Assembly: GCA_030549335.1 (NCBI GenBank) | Contig: CM060193.1 | Span: 63,336,646-63,400,645 of the forward strand | Source of the DNA: Pontederia crassipes | Lineage: Eukaryota; Streptophyta; Magnoliopsida; Commelinales; Pontederiaceae | Direction: 5' to 3' | DNA: 64,000 nucleotides | Shown here: in pieces, positions 1-11,456 of the stretch | Layout of the letters: each line of letters starts with the position of its first letter | How positions within the stretch are numbered: position 1 is the stretch's first letter | Made by a program: the position numbers and the translations under genes | The notes under the pieces: generated by a model | Told to the model about the DNA's origin: nothing | The model's database searches: none | What the model saw: the letters and a program-made list of their open reading frames with translations, nothing else

Positions 1-206
1 GATGGTCACGACATCCGGGGCTGCCGCTCTGCGATCGGGGACCGATCGAGGAGGCGTCCACCACGCGTCGCGTCCGGCTCCGCCGGCGTCCCGTCTCTTG
101 GGCCCGCCGCGTGCAGGGGGCGCAGGGGGCCACTCTCCGCGTCCCGGCCGGCGCCCCTCCCTCGAACTTAGTTCGAGGGGGGCGGGGTCGGGAGCGTCCG
201 GGGGGC
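1..206 (-). other. ITS2: ITS2 spacer of nuclear rDNA (partial)
   Basis: GC-rich spacer directly 3' of the 5.8S sequence when read on the minus strand, cut by the window edge. It carries C-runs and CG-rich words typical of angiosperm ITS2. It is assigned only from its position between 5.8S and the edge where 25S would follow. Confidence 0.75.
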
Positions 207-302
207 GTGACGCCCAGGCAGGCGTGCCCTCGGCCGGGTGGCCTCGGGCGTAACTTGCATTCAAAGACTCGATGGTTCGTGGGATTCTGCAATTCACACC
301 AG

Positions 303-363
<61 letters not shown>
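207..363 (-). rRNA. 5.8S rRNA: 5.8S rRNA, probably a pseudogene copy
   Basis: Read on the minus strand this is a recognisable plant 5.8S rRNA, the small RNA that pairs with 25S in the large ribosomal subunit. The conserved stretch around ATCGATGAAGAACGTAGC is present, as is the plant motif GAATTGCAGAATCC. The 3' part has changes from the usual plant sequence (GAATGC for GAACGC, GTTACGCC for GTTGCGCC), both of the CpG-to-TpG/CpA type. Such changes in a near-invariant RNA suggest a silenced, methylated, non-functional copy. The ends are set by comparison with the remembered plant 5.8S and are good to a few bases. Confidence 0.85.
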
Positions 364-365
<2 letters not shown>

Positions 366-542
366 GTGGACTTTCGTTTATCTTTCCTCCTTGGGGCCGG
401 GACGTCCACCCCGGCCCTTCGGAGCATCAATTCGTGTTCCTTGGCGCGGCGCCGCGCCCGGAGGTCGTTTGGTCTGCGCGCGGTCGGGCGGCCGCGGCGG
501 GTCTGTCGGTCACGGGTTCGCGGTCGTCCGAGAGAGATATAT
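364..542 (-). other. ITS1: ITS1 spacer of nuclear rDNA
   Basis: GC-rich spacer lying between the recognisable 18S 3' end and the 5.8S 5' end on the minus strand. It contains the word GGCGCG followed by CCAAGGAA, part of the conserved ITS1 core of land plants. It shows no coding capacity. Confidence 0.8.
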
Positions 543-543
543 C

Positions 544-626
<83 letters not shown>

Positions 627-716
627 TGACGTCGCGGGCAGCGAACCGCCCCCGTCGCCGCCATCCGAACACTTCACCGGACCATTCAATCAGTAGGAGC
701 GACGGGCGGTGTGTAT

Positions 717-784
<68 letters not shown>

Positions 785-785
785 A

Positions 786-821
<36 letters not shown>

Positions 822-1107
822 TTGAAGATTACCCGGGCTCGTCGGCCCATGCTATATACTCGTTGAGTACATCAGTGTAGCGCGCGTGCGGCCAGAACAT
901 CTAAGGGCATCACAGACCTGTTATTGCCTCAAACTTCCTCGGCCTGAACGGCCGCAGTCCCTCTAAGAAGCTGCCCGCGAAGCTGCGCGCTCCGCGTAGC
1001 TAGTTAGCAGGCTGAGGTCTCGTTCGTTAACGGAATTAACCTGACAAATCGCTCCACCAACTAAGAACGGCCATGCACCACCACCCATAAAATTAAGAAA
1101 GAGCTCT
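543..1107 (-). rRNA. 18S rRNA: 18S rRNA, 3' third only, degraded and fused to a LINE
   Basis: The minus strand carries the 3' end of plant 18S rRNA. Recognisable blocks include AGGTGAACCTGCGGAAGGAT near 550, the decoding-site region near 700, and GTTAATTCCGTTAACGAACG near 1030. Homology stops at about 1107, inside the stretch that normally reads GAGAGCTCTTTCTT, and LINE sequence follows directly. The upstream two thirds of 18S are absent. Several positions that are nearly invariant differ (for example GTATAAAGGG for GTACAAAGGG, and a damaged stretch around 830-880). This is therefore a dispersed rDNA pseudogene, not part of a working array. Confidence 0.88.
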
Positions 1108-1949
1108 GTAGTGGATCTTCCTGACATGAACCCAAATTGTCTCTCAGAAATACTAGTCTCCATTCTCAATCTATGCTCAATCACTTTTTCTCATAATTTT
1201 ATTGTGTGTCTTATAAGTTTAATCCCTCTATAATTTGCACAATTCTGAATATCCCATTTATTTTTGTAAATAGGAACTAATGTACTTAATCTCCAATCAT
1301 CAGGCATCTTTTTCGATCGTAAAATCTCATTAATTAGTTTACATAACCACAACACACCTTTTTCTCCTAAACATTTCCAAACTTCAATCGGTATACCATC
1401 CGGTCCAACGGCTTTACCATTCTCCATTTTCTTAAGAGCTTCGCTAACCTCCGAGACTCTAATTCTACGATAAAATGACCTATTAAGCTCACATTCGCTA
1501 ACTGTCAAGTCCTCCAAATTAAAACGGGAACCTTCACATCCATCATTAAATAGCTTATAGAAATACTCTTCCCATCTATTCTTAATATCTCACTCAGTTA
1601 CTAAAACCTTACCAACTTCATTTTTTATGCATCTTATTTGATCCAAATCTCTCAACTCCTCCTCTTTATTCCCTGCAATCTTGTAAATCCTTTGTTTACC
1701 AGCCTTTGTCCCTAACTCCTTATAAAACCCCCCATATGTTTTAGCACGAGCATCACTAACTGCCTTCTTAGCCTCCCTTTTTGCCAAACGATACTTTTCC
1801 CAATTGTCAGAACTATTGTCCAAGTGTATCGCATTGAAACAATTCTTCTTATTACGCACCTTTTCTTGGACCTCCTCATTCCACCACCAAGTCTCCTTAT
1901 CTCGTGGTCCAAAATCTTTTGATTCTCCTAAAATGGCTTTAGCAACCAT
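1108..1949 (-). pseudogene. LINE reverse transcriptase, N-terminal part, broken
   Basis: The connector (with WWWNEEVQEKV) and first RT blocks of the RTE LINE. The block GPDGIPIEVWKCLG corresponds to RT motif 1 of non-LTR elements, followed by the conserved DDWRLSTLVPIYKNK and NYRGIKL, then ISERQFGFMSGRSTTE. Immediately after that last block the sequence becomes 18S rRNA. Stops separate the connector from the RT segment. The catalytic aspartate pair is not present. Confidence 0.85.
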
Positions 1950-2061
1950 TTAAACATTTTTTGCCACATTCTCCCACATGATACTAGCATCTCCTTCTAA
2001 CTCCCACATTTTCCTCTAATAACTTACTTCTAAAAGTCTCTCGCTTCTTCCCCTTTAACTG

Positions 2062-2956
2062 TCACCACTTGATCTTTCGATCAAAAACTGTTCGAGATTT
2101 TGGTTTTATACATTTCATTTGCATATCAAGAATTACCAATCTATGTTGTGTAGTCACCCCATGCCCAAGAATTACTTTGCAATTAGTACAGCGTCTTTTA
2201 TCAGTATTTTTTGTCAAGAAAAAATCGATTTGAGACCTATGAGTTCCACTTTTGTATGTGACTAAATGTTCCCCTCTCTTCCTAAAATAAGTGTTGATAA
2301 TCTTAAGGTCGTATGCTAAAGAAAAATCAATAATAGTTTGTTCTTCCTCATTCAACTCTCAAAAACCAAAACCACCATGAACCCTTGCATGTGGTCCTGA
2401 CTCTTTACCAACATGTCCATTAAGGTCTCCCCCAATATAAACTTTCTCGGTTGTTGGTATACTTTCAATCAAACCCTCCATATCTGCCCAAAACTTCTTC
2501 TTGAGATGTGATTCTGCTCCTACTTGGGGTGCATATGCACTAATCATGTTTATAGTCTCCTTTTCAACAATTACTCGACCGTGACTCACGATGTCTTTCC
2601 TCCTAGAAGTGGACTTTCACGGATATGATTCGATCATCAATCCTTTTAACTTCCACAACATTCTTCCTCCATTCTGCATCCGCGATAATACCAACACCAT
2701 TCCTTTCCTTTACTTTACCTGTGTACCAAAGTTTGGAACCATTTAACCTAATCTCTTTATTTCTCTCTCCTACCCATCTAGTTTCTTGCAAGAATAAGAT
2801 ACTAATCTTACGCTGGTCCATTACTTGTGCCACCTCGAGGCGCTTCCCATTCAACGTCCCAATGTTCCAAGAACCTAATCTGACTTTAGTCTCATGAACT
2901 AGCTTCTTTAACCGCCTCCGTCCATTAGAGTGCGATAGCCCTTGCTCATTTAACAT
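2062..2956 (-). pseudogene. LINE endonuclease region, broken
   Basis: Encodes the endonuclease (exonuclease-endonuclease-phosphatase fold) of the RTE-type LINE, which nicks target DNA. Visible motifs are GSWNIGTLNGK at the N-terminus, the catalytic-site block FLQETRWVG, the block ISAYAPQVG, and GGDLNGHVG (the GDxN motif). The reading frame is interrupted by stops near 2600 and 2357, so no intact protein is made. It continues into the connector and RT segment at lower coordinates. Confidence 0.85.
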
Positions 2957-3165
2957 TGCATTCAGGCAATGATGCAGCAGCTCTTGCTCTCTTCACTGTA
3001 CCCGAGCTGTACATCGCGTTACTTACGGGCAACGACCTAGCGTTAACACAATATATTCGTTGATCCATGCATGAGATTCGACAGGGTTTTACGCTGGCTG
3101 TCGGGGTCTAACACAACCCTCATCCTTTATTCGGGCTTAGGACCGGCTATAAAACATAGGCGAAG

Positions 3166-3761
3166 TTATTAATATTAATAATATTAAACTAATATCAAGA
3201 TTTAAAAAAATTTAAGTTTTTTTTATTAATTTTAATCATCTATTATCTTCCATTTCCAATATCAATAACCTAAATCATAATTAACTTATAACAATATTTT
3301 TTATTATCTTTTATAGTCAATTTATGAATTCATTTCATTGTCAACAATCAATAATACTTCAATTAAATTTTCTAATATTTAATCGAGTATTTTTTATTAC
3401 TTTTTCACAATTAAAATTAATTTTATTTTTTATAATGAAAAGGTACACTCAAATTCTTTCTTATTTTTTTATATTAATAAACTAATTGTTTTAAAAGACA
3501 AAAGTGCATAATTTCATAAAAGTTAAAAAGACCTTATTATTTTTAAATTATGTCAAAACAAATTTTAGAATCTCGCTTTAGACCTCGGGACCTCTAGAGT
3601 GGTATTTAATTTAAAATTTTAAAATTGGCTTAAACGTGAGACACAACAGAAAGAGAACAAAATTATCATGCATTTTTTATGCTTTAAAGATGAAAATAGT
3701 TTAAAGTGGATATGTTAAGATTACAAGTTTTTGCTGCATTCTAATTGGAAATGTGAATGGA
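3166..3761. other. AT-rich spacer without recognisable gene
   Basis: Low-complexity AT-rich sequence between the LINE 5' end and the CACTA element. No open frame of note, no RNA gene and no repeat family is recognised. Confidence 0.5.
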
Positions 3762-5659
3762 CACTACTAGAAAAACGCTGATTACCGACGGTCCGGACCG
3801 TCGGTAATCAGCCCGAAAACCGTCGGTAACGTAATTACCGACAGTTTTTTAGTCGGAATCGATCCATCGGAAAAACGCTCGTCGCAAACCGATTTGCGAT
3901 GGTTGAAAAAAATTCGTCGAAAATATCGACGGTCAGAACCGTCGAAATAGTCCCCGACGGTTCGAACCGTCGAAATTTTCCGACGGTTGCAACCGCAAGT
4001 CCCCGGCGGTTCGAACCATCGAAATTTCCGACGGTTGCAACCGCCGGAAAAGGCCGGCGGTCCGAATCGTCGATATTTCCGACGGTTGCAACCGCCGGAA
4101 AAGGCCGGCGATTCGAACCGTCGTAACTTTTCGATGGTCGCAACTGTCGAAACTTTCGACGGCCGTTGCAACCGTCGATCTTTCGGCGGTCGCAACCGTC
4201 GATCTTTCGGCGGTCGCAACCGTCGCAAATAATTTTTTAAATATAAAAAAATTAGCGTCCGGATCGGGCCGCGGCCAAATCCGGCAGCCCGCGGTCGATC
4301 CGGCCGCTGGGGGCTGCTCGAGGCCGGATCCGCCGTCAGGCGGCCGGATCTGAACGCCCGACGACCGAACCAGCCGCCCGGTGGCCGAACCGGTAGCTGG
4401 AGGCCAGATCCGGCCGCCCGGCAGCCGATCCGGCCGCCCGCGGTCGATCCGGCCGCCCGACGGCCGATCCGACCGCTCGCTGGAGGCCGGATTCGATCGC
4501 GGGGGACCGGATCCGAACGCCTGGCGACCGATCCGGCCGCTGGAGGCCCGATCCGACCGTCAGCGGCGAGATCCGGCAGCTTGGAGGCCGGATCCGGCCG
4601 CCAGCGGCGAGATCCGGCCGACAGCGGCCTCTGGCCGGAGAGAGAAAAAGAGAGACGCCGGCGCGGAGTTGGAGAGATAGAGAGAGAGACGCCGACGCGG
4701 GAGAGGGTTGCAGGTGCGAGAGAGGGTCGCCGGCGTCCGACGCGGGAGATGGTGCTCACGGCCGGGAGAGAGAAAGCAGAGGAGGGAGAGAGAGAAGAGG
4801 GAGGAGGAGGAATATAAAGGGATTACGAAAGCGGGAAAAGGGAAAAAAAGAAGCGGGATAACGAAATTTTAATTATCGACGATTTCGACCGTCGAAAACG
4901 TAAATATTTTTTTATTTTTATAATTATCGACGATTGTGACCATCGAAAATATATTTAGTTATATATAATATTTATTTTTTATTTTACCGATGGTTTGAAT
5001 CGTCAGTAATCGTTACCGACGGTTTTGACCGTCGGTAATCGTTATCGATGGTCAAAACCATCAGTAATTGCGACGGTTTGGGCCGTCACTAGTTATATTA
5101 ATAAAATACTCTTTATATGATATTATTATACATTTACCGACGGTTACGACCTTCGGAAATTGCGGCGGATTTTGCGACGGATGGCTATCCGTCGGAAATA
5201 TCGACGTTTCTAATCGTCGAAAAATTAAATAATAATATAAATATATATATAATTTAATTTTTTATTTCCGAGGTCGTAACCGTCGGAAAATCAGTTGGAA
5301 AAATTAAATAATTATATAATAAATTACATAATTTATTTTTTATTTTTGACGGTCGTGATCATCGGAAAATTCGTCAGAAAAATTAAATAATAATATAAAA
5401 AATACATAATTTAATTTTTTCATTTCCGACGATCGTAACCGTCGGAAAAGTCGTTGAAAATTGCGACGGATGGATATCCGTCGGAAATATCGACGTTCCT
5501 AATCGTCGAAAAATTAAATAATAATATACATCATTACCGACGGTCATAACCATCGAAAAATCCGTCGAAAACGAAACCGTCGAAAAATCCATCGCAAATT
5601 GCGACGAATTTAGAACCGTCAAAAATTATCCGTCGGAAAATCGCGATTTTCTTGTAGTG
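3762..5659. mobile_element. Non-autonomous CACTA transposon, TSD GGA
   Basis: Starts CACTACTAGAAAAACGC and ends GCGATTTTCTTGTAGTG, the inverted termini of the CACTA (En/Spm) superfamily. It is flanked by the 3-bp duplication GGA (3759-3761 and 5660-5662). Both ends are packed with short direct and inverted copies of the word CCGACGGTT/AACCGTCGG, the subterminal repeats that bind transposase in this superfamily. The middle (about 4250-4850) is a GC-rich block of GGATCCGGCCGCC-like units followed by a GA-rich tract. No transposase is encoded, so it would need a partner in trans. Length is 1,898 bp. A close relative lies at 16798-18435. Confidence 0.95.
4250..4830. repeat. GC-rich GGATCCGGCCGCC-type repeat and GA-rich tract inside CACTA
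   Basis: Imperfect units built on GGCCGGATCCGGCCGCC merge into purine-rich GAGAGAGAAAGAGAGACGCC runs. The same block occurs in the related element (17270-17670) in shortened form. Long open frames here are a by-product of the GC bias and differ between the two copies, so I do not call them genes. Confidence 0.8.
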
Positions 5660-7861
5660 GGAATGAAAGACTTCTTTCCTTCTCTTAGTTTTTTTTTTTA
5701 AAATCTGAAATATTCTTTTTTCTTAATTTTCTAACGAAAAATTTTCATGAATCACAAAAGAGAAACTTAAAATGAGGACTATCCCCTAAAAAAGGCATGC
5801 CAATGTGATCCTTTAAAAGCTTAATGTGAGCATCTCCAAGAATAAATTGGGAAAAGCTCAAGGTGACAGACTCTTTTTGAAGTGGACTTGTTTTACACAA
5901 CTTGTGCATCCATCTTTCTCTCTACGTTGGAAGCAAATACCACGTTGCCGACGGCGACCACGCCGGCGCCGATGACCATTCCCCACACCCCAATCATTTC
6001 TTCTCCAAACTTAAGAACCCTTTCTTAAAGTTTAAAGCTAATTTGGCCAGCTCCTCAAGCTTTTAGGAAAACGACCTTGCTTTTACTTTTAGAGTCGCCA
6101 AAACGTTCTTCTTGCATGCAGACCATTTTGACTTTGCATGCATGCACTCCACTTTTGATCAACTTTTCCTTGCATGTTAGTTCTTGGTTCAAGAATGATT
6201 ATCTTATATAACTTTATTTGGAAGAGAACTCATTGGATGCACTCCAAATGATTCAAAGTTAATTGTGAAAGAGAGAAAGATAGTACAAACACTGAAGAAC
6301 ATGTGAGATCTATGAGATTCATCCTAAAATTAGATTACATCCTCGGATGACGATGACTTTTTTTGTTATAAAATATTGATGATTACAAGAATGCGAAATA
6401 ATTAAACTATCATGAAATTTATATAAAAAACTTAAATCGTCTAAATTTCGAAGATTATAAGTAGGTTCAAATTCAAGACATTATTGATCGTCTCAAAATT
6501 TTGCACAAACATTTAATGTGCTTATGATCATGTACGTGAGCTGTACGTATCTGAAACATTTTGCATGTGCATGGAAGCTCTCCATATATAGCACTGTTTT
6601 GTCTTCACACAATCAGACACATTAGACATGTTATTGCCTGCCCTTATTGGTTGAAACGTAGATGGGACCCAAACCCATGCAATTAATTAATCCTGTCTTT
6701 TGTAAAGCTTTTCCAAAAAATTCAAAAGGTTGATCAATTAAGAGAACGTGTGTTTACATATATAAAGTTTTGGGACCAGAAATATATCGAGCACCTGCAT
6801 AATAATTAGTCCAAAGTTGATCACATATCAATTGTGGGACGTTGCTTGTCGCGATGGACTTCTACATTTTCCTCGAATGCCATCTGAACTCTTCTTTTCA
6901 TAAAGGAGATATATCATCTATGTTGCCCAATATGTTTTTTTTAAAGATCCGAGTTCCTTTAGTGGAAGAGGGCCTAAATAAATTAATTTAATTATTGTGG
7001 CACTAAAAGGGGAATAAAAATATGACTATATGTCCCAAAATTCAAAATAATATAGAAGAAAATAATTAGTTACGTACGGATATACAAAAAAAACTTTTGA
7101 CTGAATTTTGGGCGACCACGCATACTAGAATTGTAGTTTCTTTGATACAAGTAAGATTCACGATCATATCCCAATGATCGTTCATATAGGGACTTAATTC
7201 GTTATTCACTACATATATAATATGAAACTATTTCATTGTGTGCTAGAGCATAAAGAACGTGAGATGAATTTATAGCTGAGTTAAAACTCTCTATAAGCTC
7301 TTGAATAAAAAAAAAGATATAAAAATTCTGAATTTAATATCTTAACTATTAAATATGATATGCTGACAAATTTTAGTCTAGCACAAGTCTAACACGTTGA
7401 CGGTTAATTAAGAAAATTACTTTTTAATAAAATCTTAACAAGGTTTGAATTCAAAACATTTACTCTGATACCTTGTTAAATTTGATATGCTAATAAGTTT
7501 TTTTAAAAACTTAAACTGTTAAAAATAGTAACATCAATTATTTTATATTCTTAACATTAAAATAAATGACTGAAATTTGTGGTGTTTTTTTTCCTTTAGA
7601 TACTATGTCTATGTTTAGGGGAAAATTAAACTAATAATACTGGATGTGACATCGTGTGACCTAATTAAGTTCTACGTAGAACCACCTATGCCGTGCGTTA
7701 AATAACGGGCATGATAGGATTTCCACTTATCGACGTGGGAATCTTTTGGGCCTTCCAAAAGCATCAACCTCCAATGACAACAAGGAAAAAAAAAGATTTG
7801 AGTATGTCTATTGGATAGTTAAGTGGCTGCATTTACATGCAAACGAAAAAGAAATAAAGTT
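5660..7861. other. AT-rich intergenic DNA
   Basis: About 2.2 kb of mostly AT-rich sequence between the CACTA and hAT elements. Apart from the 34-codon frame at 5893-5997 I find no coding, RNA or repeat signal that I can defend. Confidence 0.5.
5893..5997 (-). CDS. Possible 34-residue membrane peptide (unproven)
   Basis: Short minus-strand frame in a locally GC-rich island within AT-rich DNA. It starts at ATG after GGAGAAGAA and encodes a hydrophobic stretch MIGVWGMVIGAGVVAVGNVV, then a charged tail ending DAQVV and a TAA stop. The codon use is gene-like and the shape (one membrane span plus a short hydrophilic tail) is that of a small single-pass protein. I do not recognise a family. It could also be the last exon of an unseen gene or chance. 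Confidence 0.2.
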   Translation of the reverse strand: MIGVWGMVIGAGVVAVGNVVFASNVERKMDAQVV

Positions 7862-8279
7862 GTTTAATTCAGGGTTATCAAACCCAGTCCGGCCCGGCCG
7901 ATCGGACCGGTGTCCGGCCAATAAAATGGGTCATGGCTCAGTCCAAATCCGGACTGCCCATTGACCCATGTTGAACTGGTCAAACTCGGGTTTGACCGCT
8001 TGACCCGTCGAATTTTGATGACCCAGTCGGTTCACCAAAAAAATTTGAACTTAACAAGAGGGCCGGTCAGTTCATTTGAAAGAAAGTGGAAACCCTACCT
8101 TTTGGTGGCCATTCGCAACCCTGGAGGCCTGGTGCAGACGCCGCTGATTCGGCGACCGGCGTTCGACATTTGAGATTTGGCTTCGATCCAACGACGACTG
8201 CCTTCGATCCACGTTCTAGGTCAGTCGATCTTGTCCCTTTCGTTGTCGGCTTGCCGATCTTATCCCTTCTTTGCACGTT

Positions 8280-8860
8280 TCGATTTCCGACAAAGGCCGG
8301 CCGACCAAGGCAGGGTGGACTAGGCGTCCAGGGAACGCTCGGGCCGAGCGTGCCCTGGACGCCTGGCGACGCCTTGGCCGGCCAAGGCATGTCCTGGTGA
8401 CGTCTTGACCGGCTAGGGCATCCATGCCCTGGCACCGCCAGGGCATGCCCTGGCCGACCAAGGCGCCGTCAGGCATCTAGGGCAAGCCCTGGCGGCGACG
8501 ACGCCTTGGACGATCACGAAGTCCAACGCCTTGGCGGCCAGGACGTCGGTAGGCCATGCCCTAGCTGGCCAAGGCGCACCCTGACGCCACCAGGGTGCGT
8601 CTTGACCGACCAGGGCGCCCTTGGCGCATCTAGGGCATGGCCTGGATGCGCCAAGAGCAGCCAAGGGCTGGCCCTGGATGCGCCAAGGGTGGCCAGGGCA
8701 TGCCTTGGCCGGCCGCCAGGGCCCGTCGGCCCTTGGCAGCCAGGGCATCCATTGGCCGGCCTCTAGGGCATGTCCTTGGTGCGTCCAGGGCATGCCCTGG
8801 CCTGGTGATGCCTTGGCATCTAGTGGCGTCTTGGCTGGTCAAGGCACGATTAAGGAGTGC
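8280..8860. repeat. GC-rich palindromic repeat block inside the hAT element
   Basis: About 580 bp of GC-rich sequence made of degenerate units around CCAGGGCATGCCCTGG, itself a perfect 16-bp palindrome found exactly at 8438-8453 and 8785-8800. A longer hairpin-like inverted repeat spans 8322-8362, with arms GGCGTCCAGGG and CCCTGGACGCC. It lies between the left terminus and the transposase start. Open frames through it exist on both strands and are artefacts of repetition. Confidence 0.85.
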
Positions 8861-8929
8861 GTTTATTAATTATTTTTTGCTCAATTAATGTTATATATAT
8901 AATTATATTTATTTATTATTTTTTAGAAA

Positions 8930-11456
8930 ATGGCATCAGGAGGGAGTAGTTGTGGTGAAACTCAAACACCTATTGAACAATCTCAGACACAATCTACAAA
9001 TGATAGTACTACATTAGCTCCGCTAAGTTCTCAAGCACTAAGATTAAAGACGGATCCTGCATTGGAGCATTGTCAGATTTGTTTTGATGCACAGGGAAAA
9101 AGATCATTGAAATGCTTGTAATGTGAAAACATTTTAAAAGGTGGAGGAATATATAGAATGAAACTACATCTTGCTGGACAAAAGGAGAGGCATTGTCTTG
9201 TCCCAAAGTGAGTTATGAAGCCAAGTATCGACTTGGAGAACATTTGAAATCTGTATCTACATCAAAGAAACGTGCACATAAGAAAAATGAAGAAACAAAT
9301 ATTAGTGAGGAAGTTGACATAGGTGTACAAGAACAAGTTGCATTTGTCACAAGAAATCCAAAGGAAGTCAAGGGGAAAGGAAAAGAAATAAGTGCAACTA
9401 ATTTTTTTTGCTCCAAGAACTACTCCTGGTGCACAACCTTCAATTAGAATTGTCTTGGCAGATAAAGAAGCTATTCACCGAGCTGATTTAGCTGTTGCTA
9501 AGTTCTTCTATTATTGTTGCATTTCATTTAATTATGAAAATTCAGTTTATTATCAGCCTATGATAGATGCTATTGCAGCTATTGGTCTAGGATATAAAGG
9601 CCTTAATTATCATGCAATTAGAACTAAACTACTATATGATATTAAGAAGGAAGTTGGCTTGTTGATTGATACATTTAAAAATGCTTGGTCAGAAACTAGA
9701 TGTACTATAATGGAAGATGGTTGACAGGATCAGAAGAATAGACAACTCATCAATTTTCTTGTTTATTCTCCTAAAGGAATTTGTTTTATTAAATCAATTG
9801 ATGCTTTTGACATTGTGAAGGATGCTACAACTCTTTGTAACTTATTTGATGATTTGATTGAATTTGTTGGACCAAGTAATGTTGTACATTTAGTTACAGA
9901 TAATGCTTCAAATTATAAAGTTGTTGGTAGATTGTTGAATGAGAAGTATCAATCCATTTATTGGTCTCCTTGTGCTGCACATTGTTTGAATTTAATCTTA
10001 GGAGATATTGGAAAAATGACTCTTGTGAAAACTTAACTGAAAGGGCATCAAAGGTAACAAAGTTTGTTTATAATCATGTTTTTTTGCTTGCTTGGTTAAG
10101 GAAAAGATCACAGTGGACTGAAATATTGCGCCCTGGTCCAACTCGATTTGCAACAACCTTCATTGCATTGAAAAGCATCCATAATCACAAGATTGATTTG
10201 CAAGCTTTGGTGGCAAGTTTAGATTTTACAAATTCAAGATATTACAAAGATAAGAAAGCTAAAGTTGTTATTAATATTGTGTTAGATAGTAGATTTTGGA
10301 ATGATTGTGATATTATTGTGCCTCCTTTGGTACGCTTATTAAGAATTATTGATGGAGATGATGTACCTTCCCTTGGTTATATATATGATGGTATATATAG
10401 AACAAAGAGGGCAATCAAGAGTACTTTTATGCACAAAGAAATTTTGTACAAACTTTACACGAGAATAATCAAGCAACGATGGGATAACCAACTTTGGAAA
10501 CATATTCATTGTGCTGCATATTTTTTGAATCCGGCTTTCTATTATGACAAAGATAACTTTTGCATCAAGCCAAAAGTTCAACAAGGATGGCCTGATGTAT
10601 TGTATACAATTGTTACAAGCCGAAAAACTGAAGTCTTAAAACAAAGTTGGTTGTATCAAGATAGATTGCAAAGTTTTGGTAAGCAACTTACTATTGCAAC
10701 TGCTAAAGAGTTGAGACCCGGTGAGCTTCATTTATATTTTGCATTATGTTCTTACATTTAATTTTATGTATTTAAGAATTACTTAACCTTTTTTCTTTAT
10801 GTAAAATTTGTGATAGATCAATGGTGGCGTAGCTTTGGATTTAGTGCTTCATTAGTGTCACAATTGGCAATTCGTCTTTTAAGTCAAACTGCATCATCTT
10901 CTGGTTGTGAAAGAAATTGGAGTGTATTTTAAAAAAAATCATTCAAAGAAGAGAAACAAGTTAGAACATCAAATATTAAATGATCTTGTCTATATGCATT
11001 ATAATTTGTGCTTGAAAAATAGGTTTGTGAAATGAAAATTTTATATGTTCATTTTTTTCATTATAACTTTCTAATTTAGATTTGACAACTCTTATGTGTT
11101 TATCATTGTTTCATTATTTTGTAGATACCTTATTAAACAAGAAGCACATCTTGATCCTATTGATTATGAAAATATAGACAAGATTGAATATTGGATTATG
11201 GAGGAGGAAGAAAGCCCAATTCTTAATTATGATGAGTTGGAGAAGATGCTCTATAATGATTTAGAAGGATCAAAACTTTATATGCAAGAAGGTAAATATA
11301 TTTTTCTTTTTGTTTGAAAATTCAAAATATTGATTTGTAAGATGTTTATAATTGTCAAGTATGATTTTTAACTCATTTTATTTATATTTTTTTGAAGATG
11401 ATGTGAAAGAAAATAATGTTGAGGATTTGGAAGTCAATTTGGATTCTTTTTCTTAA
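8930..11456 (+). pseudogene. hAT transposase (BED finger, DUF659, hAT dimerisation), broken
   Basis: Encoded in the order expected for plant hAT transposases. A BED-like zinc-finger region (CQICFDAQGK and a following Cys) lies at 9070-9210. A DUF659 domain lies at 9550-10030 with the conserved DNASNYK and WSPCAAHCLNLIL blocks. A C-terminal dimerisation segment lies at about 10820-10930 with SSGCERNWS. Disabling changes: TAA at 9119-9121, a frame shift near 9190, a shift near 9405, TGA at 9722-9724 where a tryptophan is expected, a shift near 10030, and a stop right after SVF near 10930. A normal intron seems to start near 10720. It cannot make an active transposase. Confidence 0.9.

Larger units (their letters stand above)
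1108..3165 (-). mobile_element. RTE-clade LINE, 3'-truncated at an rDNA junction
   Basis: Non-LTR retrotransposon on the minus strand with an apurinic-like endonuclease followed by the start of a reverse transcriptase, in the order and style of plant RTE elements. The 5' leader (about 2960-3165) precedes the endonuclease. The 3' half of the reverse transcriptase, including the expected (F/Y)xDD box, and the 3' tail are missing. Ordinary LINE insertions lose their 5' end, so loss of the 3' end points to a later rearrangement or to template switching into rRNA. No TSD can be identified. Confidence 0.85.

Noticed and set aside
963-1184. 73-codon frame as a genuine gene
   Set aside because: It is half LINE reverse transcriptase and half antisense-free 18S rRNA sequence; kept only as evidence of the junction.
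3782-4759. 325-codon minus-strand open frame in the first CACTA element
   Set aside because: It runs through CCGACGGTT-type subterminal repeats and the GC-rich core; the sequence is low-complexity, and the related element at 16798-18435 does not preserve the frame.
8067-8888. Several overlapping frames on both strands in the hAT GC block
   Set aside because: They are produced by palindromic GCATGCCCTGG-type repeats; no protein family is recognisable.
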